The notes beneath the pieces are model-generated. The model was not told where the DNA came from. It did not search any database and was given only the letters and a program-made list of their open reading frames with translations. Position numbers and translations under genes: made by a program. Positions 23,617 to 33,967 of a DNA stretch of 63,903 nt are shown in pieces. Source of the DNA: Clostridia bacterium (GTDB taxonomy: Bacteria > Bacillota > Clostridia > Oscillospirales > CAG-382). Location: the NCBI GenBank assembly GCA_017399965.1, contig JAFQAP010000012.1:1-63903 (forward strand), given 5' to 3'. Numbering within the stretch: position 1 is the first letter of the stretch; the number at the start of each line of letters is the position of its first letter.

Positions 23617-25058
23617 TTTTCCACAACCTCACGCTCGCTGAAGTAGGTGCGGGTGCCGTTTTCTTCTATATAATCCTCGTGTCCCTTGCCGATGAGCATA
23701 ATAACGTCGCCTTTTTGCGCGTTTTCAAGAGCGTATTCGATAGCGTCCTTGCGCTTGTTGATGACGATATATTTGCCGTCTGCTTTTTTCATACCAACCA
23801 GGATATCGGAAACGATATCCTCTATTTTTTCGTATCTGTTATTATCCTCGGTTATAATGGAAAGGTCTGCGTTTTTGCCGATCACCTCGCCCATGGAATA
23901 ACGGCGCAGCTTGCTTCTGTTGCCGCCGCAGCCGAACACCGCAACGATACGCTTGGGCGAGTATTTCAATATGGTTTCAAACAGATTTTGCACGGAAAAC
24001 TCGTTGTGGGCGAAATCTATCATAACCGTGTAATCGGTAGTGCCGGGGATGATCTCCATTCTGCCGCGGATATAGGTGTTTTTAAGTCCTTCCTCGATAA
24101 CTTCGTAAGGAACTCCTCTTTCTCTTGCGCAGGCAATGACCGCCAATGCGTTGTATACGGAAAATTCACCGGGCTGGGAAATTTTGAAATGATGCAATCC
24201 CTCGCTGTCGCGGCAATCGAATTCGGTAATAAGTCTGTGGTCGCCGGAAACAAAATTAAGGTTTTCCGCCATAATACCCGCATCACCGAAGAAACCGAAC
24301 CGTCTGTATTTTTCTCTGGGTATATCTTTAACTATTCTGTCGTAATATTCGCTGTCGCGGTTAACGAACACCTTTTTTGCTTGACCGAATATCATCTTTT
24401 TGCAGTTGAGATAATCATCAAAATCCTTGTGTTCGTTTGCGCCGATATGGTCGGGGGAAAGGTTTGCAAACAAGCCTAAATCAAATTCAATACCGTAGGT
24501 TCTGTCCAGCATAAAGCCTTGGGACGTTGCTTCAATAATAGCGGCGGTACAGCCTGCATTCAGCATTTCGCGGTAATATTTGTGTATAATATAGCTTTCG
24601 GGTGTGGAATTGTTTGTTTTTATTATCTTATCTCCGTAAATAATTCCCGTGGTGCCGATAATACCAACCTTTTCTCCCGCTTTTTCAAGCACGGATTTAA
24701 GCATATAGCTAATGCTGGTCTTGCCCTTTGTACCGGTAATGCCTACGGTGAACAGCTCTTTATCGGGATGACCGAACAGGTTTGCGGACATAAGCGCCAG
24801 AGTCTTTCTGTTGTCCGCTGTAATAACTACCGTGGCGTCTTCGGGCAGTTCGATATCTCTCTGTGCGATAAATACACGTGTGCCCTTTGCGTATGCGTCC
24901 GCCGCGTAATTATGCCCGTCAAGCTGGAAGCCTACGATACAAACAAACGCGGTGTTTTCCCGCGCAATACGGGAATCGTAGACAATATCCTCAATCTCCA
25001 CATTTAAATTGCCCTTAAAGGTGTATTCAATTCCGTTAAGCAATTCGTTAAGCAACAT
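23592..25058 (-). CDS. murE: UDP-MurNAc-tripeptide synthetase (MurE)
   Basis: Adds the third amino acid, probably meso-diaminopimelate, to UDP-MurNAc-L-Ala-D-Glu in peptidoglycan synthesis. The 488-residue protein has the Mur ligase ATP loop GITGTKGKTSISYML, the NNSTPES substrate loop, the LFANLSPDHIGANEHKD motif and GKGHEDY near the C-terminus. The specificity loop reads DNNR (405-408), where diaminopimelate enzymes usually have DNPR: the arginine is kept, the proline is not. ATG at 25058 (GGGAG box) is preferred to an upstream TTG. Overlaps trmB tail-to-tail. Confidence 0.92.
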   Translation of the reverse strand: MLLNELLNGIEYTFKGNLNVEIEDIVYDSRIARENTAFVCIVGFQLDGHNYAADAYAKGTRVFIAQRDIELPEDATVVITADNRKTLALMSANLFGHPDKELFTVGITGTKGKTSISYMLKSVLEKAGEKVGIIGTTGIIYGDKIIKTNNSTPESYIIHKYYREMLNAGCTAAIIEATSQGFMLDRTYGIEFDLGLFANLSPDHIGANEHKDFDDYLNCKKMIFGQAKKVFVNRDSEYYDRIVKDIPREKYRRFGFFGDAGIMAENLNFVSGDHRLITEFDCRDSEGLHHFKISQPGEFSVYNALAVIACARERGVPYEVIEEGLKNTYIRGRMEIIPGTTDYTVMIDFAHNEFSVQNLFETILKYSPKRIVAVFGCGGNRSKLRRYSMGEVIGKNADLSIITEDNNRYEKIEDIVSDILVGMKKADGKYIVINKRKDAIEYALENAQKGDVIMLIGKGHEDYIEENGTRTYFSEREVVENYLSRASR

Positions 25059-25231
25059 TATAAACAACTCCCTTTGTTTTATTACCTTTATTATAATGCT
25101 TTAGCGTAAAAAAGGCAAGATAAAAATTAAAAACGGTATTCACATTTGCAAAAAAATATGTTATTATATTCCTTGTAAAAGCGTGTAATAAACAATTTTA
25201 AATAAAAAAACTCTTTTTGGAGGAAAAACAA

Positions 25232-26029
25232 ATGAAAATAGGTATTATTTCCGATTCCCTTCTTCTGGATTTTCCCGCATCCGTACAGAGAGCGGCTTCT
25301 CTCGGCGCAAGCGGTATCCAGAAGTACCTCACCTTCGGCGATTTCGTGGCAGAGAATATGACCCCTGCAAGAATTGCCGAAATTAAGGATATCATGTCCT
25401 CTAACGGTCTTGTTTTCTCTGCTATCTGCGGCGATTTCGGTCTTGATCTGGATCACCCCGAAGTAGTGGAAAAATCCAAGAAGGTGCTTTATTCCGCAAA
25501 GGAACTGGGCTGTAACATCGTTACCACCCATATCGGCCACCTTTATCTTGAAGAGGACGCACGTATGGAGCTTATCCGCAAGAACGCTCGTGAATTGGCA
25601 GAGTATGCAGACAGCATCGGCTCCGTATTCGCAGCAGAGACAGGCACCGAAAAGGCTCCCGTTCTCAAGGCATTCCTTGATTCTCTCGGCGCAAAGGGCT
25701 TGCGCGTAAACCTCGACCCCGCAAACCTGGTTATGGTTGCTCACGACGACCCCGTTGCAGCAGTAGACGTACTTAAGGATTATATCGTTCACACCCACGC
25801 AAAGGACGGTATCGTTACAGATAAGACTCCTCACGGCTGGCTCGAGGTTCCTCTCGGACAGGGCGGCGTTGATTGGGATAACTACCTGGCAGCACTCAAT
25901 AAGATCGGTTATACCGGCTACCTCACTATCGAGCGCGAGTGCGGCGAAGACCCCGCAGCAGATATCAAGATGGCTGTTGACTTCCTCGGCACAAAGCTTG
26001 CAAAGCTGGGCGTCGCACTTGACAAGTAA
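25232..26029 (+). CDS. Sugar phosphate isomerase/epimerase-like TIM-barrel protein
   Basis: 265-residue protein of the xylose-isomerase-like AP2 barrel family. Metal-site residues are spread through the barrel: THIGHLYLEED (His), AAETGTEKAP (Glu), VNLDPANLVM (Asp), IVHTHAKDG (His) and TIERECGEDP (Glu). The exact sugar substrate is not readable from sequence. An AGGAGG-type box precedes ATG at 25232, and it ends in a strong terminator, so it is a single-gene unit. Confidence 0.85.
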   Translation: MKIGIISDSLLLDFPASVQRAASLGASGIQKYLTFGDFVAENMTPARIAEIKDIMSSNGLVFSAICGDFGLDLDHPEVVEKSKKVLYSAKELGCNIVTTHIGHLYLEEDARMELIRKNARELAEYADSIGSVFAAETGTEKAPVLKAFLDSLGAKGLRVNLDPANLVMVAHDDPVAAVDVLKDYIVHTHAKDGIVTDKTPHGWLEVPLGQGGVDWDNYLAALNKIGYTGYLTIERECGEDPAADIKMAVDFLGTKLAKLGVALDK

Positions 26030-26041
26030 TCAAATAAAATC

Positions 26042-26070
26042 AAAAACTCCCGATTATTCGGGAGTTTTTT
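26042..26070. terminator. Terminator between the isomerase gene and fhs
   Basis: Stem AAAACTCCCGA / TCGGGAGTTTT with A- and T-runs on both sides; it can serve the plus-strand isomerase gene and the end of the minus-strand purine operon. Confidence 0.88.
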
Positions 26071-26082
26071 ACATATATCGGT

Positions 26083-27750
26083 TTAGAAAAGACCGGAAAT
26101 TTTTCCGTTTTCGTCCACGTCTATTCTTTCTGCGGCGGGGACTTTGGGGAGTCCGGGCATTGTCATAATATCGCCGGTGAGGACAACTATAAATCCTGCG
26201 CCTGCGGAAATGCGCACGTTTTTAACGGTTATCTTAAATCCTTCGGGCGCGCCCAATTTTGTGGGGTCATCGGAAAAGCTGTACTGTGTCTTTGCAATAC
26301 ATATAGGAAGATTTCCGTAGCCTAATTCGGTAAGACGGTCTATCTGCTTCTTTGCGGCGGGAAGCACGGATATACCGTCGCCGCCGTAGACCTTCTTTGC
26401 AACGGCTTCTATCTTTTCTTCGATCGTAAGATCGGTCTCGTAGCTGAAGCGGAAGTTGTTTTCCTCTTCGCAAAGACGGACGACCTCTTCTGCCAGTGCC
26501 GTACCGCCCTTGCCGCCCTCTGCCCATACGGTAGAAAGCACGGTGTTAACGCCCAGCTCTTTGCACTTTGCTATAACAAGGTCGATCTCCGCATCCGTGT
26601 CGGTGGGGAAGCGGTTGACCGCAACAACTGCGGGCAGACCGTATACGTTCTTTATATTGCTTACGTGGCGGAGCAGGTTGGGAAGTCCCTTGCCCAAGGC
26701 TTCAAGATCTTCGGTGTTAAGCTCGGTCTTTGCCTTGCCGCCGTGCATCTTAAGAGCGCGGACGGTTGCAACGATAACCACAGCATCGGGCTTGAGTCCC
26801 GCATAACGGCACTTGATATCAAGGAATTTTTCTGCGCCCAGGTCGCCGCCGAAGCCTGCTTCGGTAACGGCGTAATCACCCAGCTTCATTGCCATTTTGG
26901 TAGCGATAACCGAGTTACAGCCGTGGGCGATATTCGCAAAGGGACCGCCGTGTACGATGGCGGGAGTTCCCTCCAGAGTCTGAACAAGATTGGGCTTCAA
27001 AGCGTCTTTGAGCAAAGCTGTCATTGCGCCTGCGGCTTTAAGGTCACCTGCGGTAACTGGCTCGTCCTTATAGGTATAGCCCACAACTATGCGGGAAATA
27101 CGTTCTTTAAGGTCGGTAATATCCTTTGCCAGACAAAGCACCGCCATAATTTCGGATGCAACGGTAATATCGTAGCTGTCCTCACGGGGAACGCCGTTTA
27201 CTCTGCCGCCCAAGCCGTCGGTAACGAAGCGGAGCTGTCTGTCGTTCATATCCACACAGCGGTGCCAGGTGATACGGCGGGGGTCGATATTAAGGGAGTT
27301 GCCCTGGTAAATGTGGTTATCCAGCATAGCGGCAAGAAGGTTGTTTGCCGCGCCGATAGCGTGGAAATCTCCCGTAAAATGAAGGTTTATATCCTCCATG
27401 GGAACTACCTGCGCCCATCCGCCGCCTGCGGCGCCGCCCTTTACCCCGAAAACGGGACCCAAGGAAGGCTCACGCAGAGCAACCATTACGTTTTTGCCGA
27501 TACGTGCAAGTCCGTCGGCAAGACCGATAGTAGTGGTGGTTTTGCCTTCGCCTGCGGGAGTGGGAGTCATTGCCGTAACAAGAATAAGCTTGCCGTTTTC
27601 ACGGGAAGAATTCTTAAGCAGAGAAAGGTCTATTTTTGCCTTGTTCCGTCCGTACAGTTCCAGATATTCTTCGGGTATGCCTGCCTTTTGGGCTATCTCG
27701 CTTATATGGCGGAGTTTAACGGATTGAGCTATTTCAATGTCTGTAAGCAT
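26083..27750 (-). CDS. fhs: Formate-tetrahydrofolate ligase
   Basis: Makes 10-formyl-THF from formate, THF and ATP, feeding the two formyl-transfer steps of purine synthesis. The 555-residue protein shows the ATP loop [16 protein letters not shown], the [20 protein letters not shown] block, and the [16 protein letters not shown] and [13 protein letters not shown] motifs. Length is typical. As last gene of the purine operon, 18 bp after purL, it links folate supply to purine output. Confidence 0.96.
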   Translation of the reverse strand: MLTDIEIAQSVKLRHISEIAQKAGIPEEYLELYGRNKAKIDLSLLKNSSRENGKLILVTAMTPTPAGEGKTTTTIGLADGLARIGKNVMVALREPSLGPVFGVKGGAAGGGWAQVVPMEDINLHFTGDFHAIGAANNLLAAMLDNHIYQGNSLNIDPRRITWHRCVDMNDRQLRFVTDGLGGRVNGVPREDSYDITVASEIMAVLCLAKDITDLKERISRIVVGYTYKDEPVTAGDLKAAGAMTALLKDALKPNLVQTLEGTPAIVHGGPFANIAHGCNSVIATKMAMKLGDYAVTEAGFGGDLGAEKFLDIKCRYAGLKPDAVVIVATVRALKMHGGKAKTELNTEDLEALGKGLPNLLRHVSNIKNVYGLPAVVAVNRFPTDTDAEIDLVIAKCKELGVNTVLSTVWAEGGKGGTALAEEVVRLCEEENNFRFSYETDLTIEEKIEAVAKKVYGGDGISVLPAAKKQIDRLTELGYGNLPICIAKTQYSFSDDPTKLGAPEGFKITVKNVRISAGAGFIVVLTGDIMTMPGLPKVPAAERIDVDENGKISGLF

Positions 27751-27768
27751 ATTTTTCTCCTGCTCCTT

Positions 27769-30700
27769 TTATTTTTTAAAGTATTTTACTGCGGATCTGA
27801 ACAATCCCATATCGTATTCGCCGGGAACGTTGCGGTAAAGGTTTTTGTATACACGCTCGGAATGTCCCATCTTACCAAGCACACGTCCGTCGGGAGAGGT
27901 GATACCCTCGATAGCAAACGTACTGTTGTTGGGGTTGAAGCGGATATCGGAAGTGGGGTTGCCGCACTCGTCTACGTACTGGGTTGCGATCTGACCTGCC
28001 TGCGCAAGAGCCTTTACGGTAGCATCGTCGGCAAAGAATCTGCCTTCGCCGTGGGAAATGGGCACGGTGAATATATCCCCAACCTTTGCTTCTGCAAGCC
28101 AGGGGGATTTATTGGAGCAAACTCTGGTCTTTACCAGTCTGGACTGGTGGCGGGAAATGGTGTTAAAGGTAAGGGTAGGTGCGTTTTCATCGGGATCTCT
28201 TATTTCGCCGTAGGGAACAAGGCCCAATTTAACCAGCGCCTGGAATCCGTTACAGATACCGCACATAAGGCCGTCTCTCTCCTTAAGCAAGCGGTTAACA
28301 GCCTGCTTTACGTTTTCGCCTCTGAAGAATGCGGTAATAAATTTACCGGATCCATCGGGCTCGTCACCGCCGGAAAATCCGCCGGGAACGAATATTATCT
28401 GGCTTTGGTCGATAAGCGAAGCGAATTTTTCCGCGCTTCTCTCAACGCCCTTGCCGGTAAGGTTGTTTATAACGAAAATTTCGGGTGTTGCGCCTGCGTC
28501 CTCAAGAGCGCGGGCGGTATCGTATTCACAGTTGGTGCCGGGGAATACGGGAATAAGCACCTTGGGGCTTACGTGGGCAACGTGAGGAGCAACACGCTCA
28601 CTTGCTTCATAGCTGAATGCGGGAATATCCTTTTCGCCCTGCTTGATATTGCAGGAGTAAACGCCTTCAAGTCTGTCTTCCCAAGCGTTTATAACCTTGT
28701 TAAGGCAAACCTTTTCACCCTTGCGGGTAAAGGTGCGGGTATCGTTGGTGGTACCCAAAAGCACAGCCATATCCTCTGCATCATCGGAAAGCTCGATAAT
28801 AAAGGAGCCGTAGGAATAACCGTAAAGGAGGGAATCGGGATAATTATCGTCAATATCCACGCCGATACCGTTACCTGCGGACATTTTAATGATCGCTTCC
28901 ATAGCGCCGCCGGAAACGGGGGTCCATACGGAAAGCGCCTTTCCGCTTCTTATAAGGTCGGTAACCATATTGAACAGATTAACCATATCTTCGCCAACGG
29001 GAAGCTTATCCTTGCCGTAAGGAGGTACGAGATGTACTATTCTGTGGCCTGCGCCCTTGAATTCGGGGGATACTACTTCCTGCGCCTTGCCGTCGGTAAC
29101 AGCGAAGGAAACCAGTGTGGGAGGTACGTTTATATCCTCAAAAGAGCCGGACATAGAGTCCTTGCCGCCGATAGACGCCACCTTCAGCTCCTTCTGTGCG
29201 CGAAGCGCGCCGAGCAGTGCGGAGAAGGGCTTGCCCCAGCGTGCGGGGTCCTTAAGGGGCTTTTCAAAATATTCCTGGAAGGAAAGATATACGTCCTTAA
29301 AGGAAGCGCCGGTAGCAACAAGCTTTGCCACGGATTCCGTAACTGCCAGATATGCGCCGTGGTAAGGGCTTATTTCGCTTATATAAGGGTTGTAACCGTA
29401 TGCCATAAAGGAACAGCTGTCGGTTCTGCCGTGCTCAAGAGGAATAAGTGTTGCCATAGCCTGAGGAGGGGTAAGCTGGTTCTTACCGCCGAAGGGCATA
29501 AGTACTGCGCCCGTGCCTATGGTAGAGTCAAAACGCTCGGAAAGACCGCGCTTTGAGCATATATTAAGATCTGTAGCGTAGAAAAGCATATTTTCTTCAA
29601 AGCTTCCCACGGGCATAGGCTTGCAGTATTCGCAGACTGCAGGTGCGGGGGAAACGGTTATATGCTTTGCCGCGCCGTTGGAATCAAGAAATTCTCTGGA
29701 AAGGTCTACCGTGGTAACGCCGTTCCATTCCATACGCAGACGGGGCTCTTCGGTAACCTCTGCAATAACGGTTGCTTCAAGGTTTTCGGTGTCCGCAAGG
29801 GAAACAAACTTTTCTACGTCCTCTGCGGCAACAACAACTGCCATTCTTTCCTGGGATTCGGAAATAGCAAGCTCTGTGCCGTCCAGACCTTCGTATTTTT
29901 TGGGAACTGCGTTAAGGTTTATCTTAAGACCTGCCGCAAGCTCGCCTACAGCAACGGATACACCGCCTGCGCCGAAATCGTTGCATCGCTTGATCATAAG
30001 AGAAGCCTCTTTATTGCGGAACAGACGCTGTAATTTTCTTTCTTCGGGTGCATTACCCTTCTGAACCTCTGCACCGCAAGCGGTAAGAGACTGTGCGGTG
30101 TGGGATTTGGAGGATCCGGTTGCGCCGCCGCATCCGTCACGTCCCGTTCTGCCGCCGATAAGTATTACTCTGTCACCGGGGGCGGGGCATTCTCTGCGTA
30201 CGTTTTCTGCGGGAGCCGCGCCCAAAACCGCGCCTATCTCCATACGCTTTGCCACGTAGCCGGGGTGGTAGATCTCTTCTACCTGACCGGTAGCAAGACC
30301 GATCTGGTTACCGTAGGAGGAATAGCCTGCCGCCGCAGTGGTAACTATCTTTCTTTGGGGAAGCTTGCCGGGAAGAGTTTCGTTAAGAGGCTTTGTGGGG
30401 TCTGCCGCACCGGTTACGCGCATTGCTGCGTAAACGTAGGAGCGTCCGGAAAGGGGATCGCGGATCGCACCGCCGATACAGGTAGCCGCGCCGCCGAAGG
30501 GCTCGATCTCGGTAGGATGGTTGTGTGTCTCGTTCTTAAAGAGAAGCAGCCAGTCCTCCATACCGTTTTCGGTCTCCACCTGCATTTTTACGGTGCAGGC
30601 GTTGATCTCTTCGCTTTCGTCAAGCTTTGCAAGAAGTCCCTTTGCCTTAAGATATCTTGCGCCGATGGTGCCGATATCCATAAGCGTTTCGGGTTTGACC

Positions 30701-31473
30701 CTGTTAAGCTCCTTGCGGGTATTTTTATAATCCTCGTAGGAAGCGAGAATTATGGGGTCGTCTGTCTTTACGGAATCGATCTCCGTAAGGAAGGTGGTGT
30801 GTCTGCAGTGGTCGGACCAGTATGTGTCTATAACTCTCAGCTCGGTCATAGTGGGGTCTTTTCCTTCGCTGCGGAAGTAATTACGGCAGAAGAGTATGTC
30901 GTCCCCGTCCATAGCAAGACCGTATTCGCCCACCAGCTTTATAACATCTTCATCGGACATATTGATAAAGCCTTCCAGCACGGGAACGGTGGTGGGAATT
31001 TCATATTCGGTAACCAGCGTTTCGGGCTTGTCCATACAAGCAACGCGGCTTTCCACAGGGTTGATTACGTATTTAATTATCTCGTTTTTCTGGGCTTCGG
31101 TAATATTGCCGTAAATAGCGTAAACCTTTGCGCTTCTTATCAAAGGCTTTTCGCCGCAGGACATAAGCTGAATACACTGGGCTGCACTGTCTGCACGCAT
31201 ATCGAACTGACCGGGCAGATATTCGGATGCGAACACGGTTTGGGCGTCCGTATAGGGGAATTCGTATGTTACGTTATCAAGCTGAGGCTCGGAAAAAACG
31301 GCAGATACCGCTTTGTTAAAGTTTTCCTCGCTTATATTCTCCGCATCGTAGCGGTTAAGAAGCTTTACGTCTGTAACGCCTTCAATGCCCAAAAGACCGT
31401 TTATATCCGCCTTCAGAGCATCTGCTTCAAGGGTAAGACCCTGCTTTTTTTCAACAAATAATCTGTATACCAT
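27769..31473 (-). CDS. purL: Phosphoribosylformylglycinamidine synthase, single-chain
   Basis: Converts FGAR to FGAM using glutamine and ATP. The 1234-residue chain carries the N-terminal domain, two AIRS-type halves (for example HNHPTEIEPFGGAATCIGG and NDFGAGGVSVAVGELA) and a C-terminal class I glutamine amidotransferase with the nucleophile in GICNGFQAL, plus SHGEGRF for the His/Glu part. This is the fused, purS-free type. Three bases separate it from purD, so translation is coupled; its own ribosome-binding box lies inside the end of purD. Confidence 0.96.
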   Translation of the reverse strand: MVYRLFVEKKQGLTLEADALKADINGLLGIEGVTDVKLLNRYDAENISEENFNKAVSAVFSEPQLDNVTYEFPYTDAQTVFASEYLPGQFDMRADSAAQCIQLMSCGEKPLIRSAKVYAIYGNITEAQKNEIIKYVINPVESRVACMDKPETLVTEYEIPTTVPVLEGFINMSDEDVIKLVGEYGLAMDGDDILFCRNYFRSEGKDPTMTELRVIDTYWSDHCRHTTFLTEIDSVKTDDPIILASYEDYKNTRKELNRVKPETLMDIGTIGARYLKAKGLLAKLDESEEINACTVKMQVETENGMEDWLLLFKNETHNHPTEIEPFGGAATCIGGAIRDPLSGRSYVYAAMRVTGAADPTKPLNETLPGKLPQRKIVTTAAAGYSSYGNQIGLATGQVEEIYHPGYVAKRMEIGAVLGAAPAENVRRECPAPGDRVILIGGRTGRDGCGGATGSSKSHTAQSLTACGAEVQKGNAPEERKLQRLFRNKEASLMIKRCNDFGAGGVSVAVGELAAGLKINLNAVPKKYEGLDGTELAISESQERMAVVVAAEDVEKFVSLADTENLEATVIAEVTEEPRLRMEWNGVTTVDLSREFLDSNGAAKHITVSPAPAVCEYCKPMPVGSFEENMLFYATDLNICSKRGLSERFDSTIGTGAVLMPFGGKNQLTPPQAMATLIPLEHGRTDSCSFMAYGYNPYISEISPYHGAYLAVTESVAKLVATGASFKDVYLSFQEYFEKPLKDPARWGKPFSALLGALRAQKELKVASIGGKDSMSGSFEDINVPPTLVSFAVTDGKAQEVVSPEFKGAGHRIVHLVPPYGKDKLPVGEDMVNLFNMVTDLIRSGKALSVWTPVSGGAMEAIIKMSAGNGIGVDIDDNYPDSLLYGYSYGSFIIELSDDAEDMAVLLGTTNDTRTFTRKGEKVCLNKVINAWEDRLEGVYSCNIKQGEKDIPAFSYEASERVAPHVAHVSPKVLIPVFPGTNCEYDTARALEDAGATPEIFVINNLTGKGVERSAEKFASLIDQSQIIFVPGGFSGGDEPDGSGKFITAFFRGENVKQAVNRLLKERDGLMCGICNGFQALVKLGLVPYGEIRDPDENAPTLTFNTISRHQSRLVKTRVCSNKSPWLAEAKVGDIFTVPISHGEGRFFADDATVKALAQAGQIATQYVDECGNPTSDIRFNPNNSTFAIEGITSPDGRVLGKMGHSERVYKNLYRNVPGEYDMGLFRSAVKYFKK

Positions 31474-31476
31474 TTA

Positions 31477-32742
31477 TCAGACCTTCGCTTTCATTGCTCT
31501 TGCGCCTATATCCTTGCGGAAATATGCGTTTTTAAAGCCTATTTTTTGTGTTGCGGCGTAGGATTTTTCTATCGCTTCGCCAAGTGTATCGGCAATGCAG
31601 GTGATACCTAAAACACGTCCGCCTGCGGTAACAAGCACTCCGTCTTTGATCTTTGCGCCTGCGTAATAAACTTCGCCGTCGAGCGCGCCGTTTTGTACTA
31701 TCTCAAAGCCGCTTTCGTATTTTTCGGGGTATCCTTCGGATGCTTCTATAACACAGCAGGCGTGCTTTTGGGAAAATTTAACTTCGCATTCATCAAGAGT
31801 TCCGTTGCTTACAGCCTGCATTACGGTAAATAGATCGCTTTCCAGCAGGGGAAGCACGACCTGCGTTTCGGGATCGCCGAAACGGCAGTTATATTCAATA
31901 ACCTTGGGGCCGTTGGGAGTAAGCATAAGTCCGAAATACAGACATCCTGTAAAGGGACAGCCCTCTTTGTTCATAGCGTCGATAGTGGGAAGGAAGATCT
32001 CCTTCATACATCTGTCTGCCATTTCGGGGGTGTAATAGGGGTTGGGAGCAACCGTGCCCATACCGCCGGTGTTAAGTCCCTCGTCGTTGTCGCGGGCTCT
32101 CTTGTGGTCCATAGAGGATATCATGGGAACCACGGTTTTTCCGTCCGTAAAGGAAAGCACGCTTACCTCGGGTCCGGTGAGGAACTCTTCCACAATAATA
32201 TTCTTGCCGCTTTCGCCGAAGCGGTTGTCCAGCATCATGGATTTAACCGCTTCTACAGCTTCTTCTCTGGTCTGGGCAATAACAACGCCTTTACCCAGTG
32301 CCAGACCGTCCGCTTTAATAACCGTGGGGATAGGGCAGGAGGAAACGTATTCCAGCGCCTTGTCCGCATCGTAAAAGCACTCTGCTTTGGCGGTGGGAAT
32401 ACCGTATTTATTCATAAGATTTTTGGAAAACACCTTGCTTCCCTCTATCTGCGCCGCCGCCTTGGAGGGACCGAAGCAGGGAATGCCCTTTTCGCGCAGT
32501 CTGTCGCATGCGCCCAGCACCAGAGGATCATCGGGTGCGACAACAGCGTAGTCTATGTTATTTTCCAAAGCAAAGTTTACAATACCGTCCAGGTCCTTTG
32601 CGCCGATATTGACGCATATTGCGTCCTTTGCAATACCGCCGTTACCGGGGAGTGCGTAAAGCTCGGTTATTTCCGCGCTCTTTTTAAGCGATTTGATTAT
32701 GGCGTGCTCGCGTCCGCCGCCGCCTACAACCATTACCTTCAT
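31477..32742 (-). CDS. purD: Phosphoribosylamine-glycine ligase
   Basis: Second enzyme of purine synthesis: phosphoribosylamine + glycine + ATP to GAR. The 421-residue ATP-grasp protein has MKVMVVGGGGREHAI at the start, the ADGLALGKGVVIA ATP lid, EEFLTGPEVSVLSF and YNCRFGDPETQ. A GGAGGA box precedes the ATG. Confidence 0.96.
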   Translation of the reverse strand: MKVMVVGGGGREHAIIKSLKKSAEITELYALPGNGGIAKDAICVNIGAKDLDGIVNFALENNIDYAVVAPDDPLVLGACDRLREKGIPCFGPSKAAAQIEGSKVFSKNLMNKYGIPTAKAECFYDADKALEYVSSCPIPTVIKADGLALGKGVVIAQTREEAVEAVKSMMLDNRFGESGKNIIVEEFLTGPEVSVLSFTDGKTVVPMISSMDHKRARDNDEGLNTGGMGTVAPNPYYTPEMADRCMKEIFLPTIDAMNKEGCPFTGCLYFGLMLTPNGPKVIEYNCRFGDPETQVVLPLLESDLFTVMQAVSNGTLDECEVKFSQKHACCVIEASEGYPEKYESGFEIVQNGALDGEVYYAGAKIKDGVLVTAGGRVLGITCIADTLGEAIEKSYAATQKIGFKNAYFRKDIGARAMKAKV

Positions 32743-32763
32743 ATTATATTATTCCTCCAAAAA

Positions 32764-33957
32764 TTAATGGTGGAACAGTCTTGTTCCGGTAAAGCACATT
32801 GCCATTCCGTACTTGTTGCAGGTCTCTATAACCTGATCGTCTCTCACGCTTCCGCCGGGCTGTGCCACGTAGGAAACACCGCTTCTTCTGCCGCGCTCAA
32901 TATTATCGCCGAAGGGGAAGAATGCATCGCTTCCCAGGGAAACACCGGTTATGGTATCGAGATACGCTCTCTGCTCTGCCTTGGTGAATACTGCAGGGCA
33001 TTCGGTAAAGAATTTCTGCCACTCGCCGTCCGCAAGAATTTCATCGGGATTTTCGGAAAGATAAATATCAATACAGTTATCTCTGTCGGGTCTGCCGATA
33101 TCTGCTCTGAAGGGGAGGGAGAGACACTTTTCGTGCTGTCTTAAGTGCCACAGGTCTGCTTTGCTGCCTGCAAGACGGGTGCAGAGGATACGGGACTGCT
33201 GACCTGCGCCAACACCGATAGCCTGTCCGTCGTAAGCGTAGCAAACGGAGTTGGACTGGGTATATTTAAGGGTAATAAGAGCGATAACGAGATCTCTCTT
33301 TGCTTCATCGGAAAGGAATTTGTTTTCGGTAACGATATTGTTGAGACATTCGGGGTCTATTTTAAGATTGTTTCTGCCCTGCTCAAAGGTGATGCCGAAA
33401 ACCTGCTTCTTTTCCGCTTCTGCGGGAACGTAGGTAGGGTCGATCTTTACTATATTATAACTGCCCTTGCGCTTGGACTTAAGTATCTCCAACGCTTCGT
33501 TGGTGTAGCCGGGGGCGATAATTCCGTCGGAAACCTCGCGCTTGATTATCATAGCGGTGGTAGCGTCGCACTCTCTGGAAAGAGCGATCCAATCGCCGAA
33601 GGAGGACTGTCTGTCCGTTCCTCTTGCTCTTGCATAAGCGCAGGCGAGAGGGCTTTCGTCAAGACCTTCAATGTCATCCACAAAGAATGCCTTTTTCTGT
33701 GCATCGGAAAGAGGGTTGCCCACAGCGGCAGAGGTAGGGGAAACGTGCTTGAAGGAGGTAGCCGCAGGCATATTCAAAGCGGCGTCAAGCTCCTTTACCA
33801 ACTGCCAGGAGTTAAACGCATCAAGAAAGTTTATGTAGCCGGGTCTGCCGTTAAGTATCTCAACGGGCAGGTCGGTTCCGTCTTCCATATATATTTTGGA
33901 ATTCTTCTGGTTGGGGTTACATCCGTATTTAAGTGCAAATTCTTTCATATTTATCAT
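32764..33957 (-). CDS. purH: AICAR transformylase, stand-alone (no IMP cyclohydrolase domain)
   Basis: Transfers a formyl group from 10-formyl-THF to AICAR. At 397 residues it matches only the transformylase part of ordinary bifunctional PurH (about 510-530): it begins at YGCNPNQKNSKIY and has the Lys-His pair in TSFKHVSPTSAAVG. The missing cyclohydrolase activity is supplied by purO, two genes upstream. Two in-frame ATGs compete (33957 and 33948); AAGGAG is three and twelve bases away respectively, so the start is uncertain by three residues. Confidence 0.93.
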   Translation of the reverse strand: MINMKEFALKYGCNPNQKNSKIYMEDGTDLPVEILNGRPGYINFLDAFNSWQLVKELDAALNMPAATSFKHVSPTSAAVGNPLSDAQKKAFFVDDIEGLDESPLACAYARARGTDRQSSFGDWIALSRECDATTAMIIKREVSDGIIAPGYTNEALEILKSKRKGSYNIVKIDPTYVPAEAEKKQVFGITFEQGRNNLKIDPECLNNIVTENKFLSDEAKRDLVIALITLKYTQSNSVCYAYDGQAIGVGAGQQSRILCTRLAGSKADLWHLRQHEKCLSLPFRADIGRPDRDNCIDIYLSENPDEILADGEWQKFFTECPAVFTKAEQRAYLDTITGVSLGSDAFFPFGDNIERGRRSGVSYVAQPGGSVRDDQVIETCNKYGMAMCFTGTRLFHH

Positions 33958-33967
33958 TTACTCCTTT

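Noticed and set aside
26665..31461. Very long open frames on the plus strand opposite fhs and purL
   Set aside because: They are antisense shadows of high-confidence purine genes, caused by codon bias on the coding strand; their translations show no recognisable domains.
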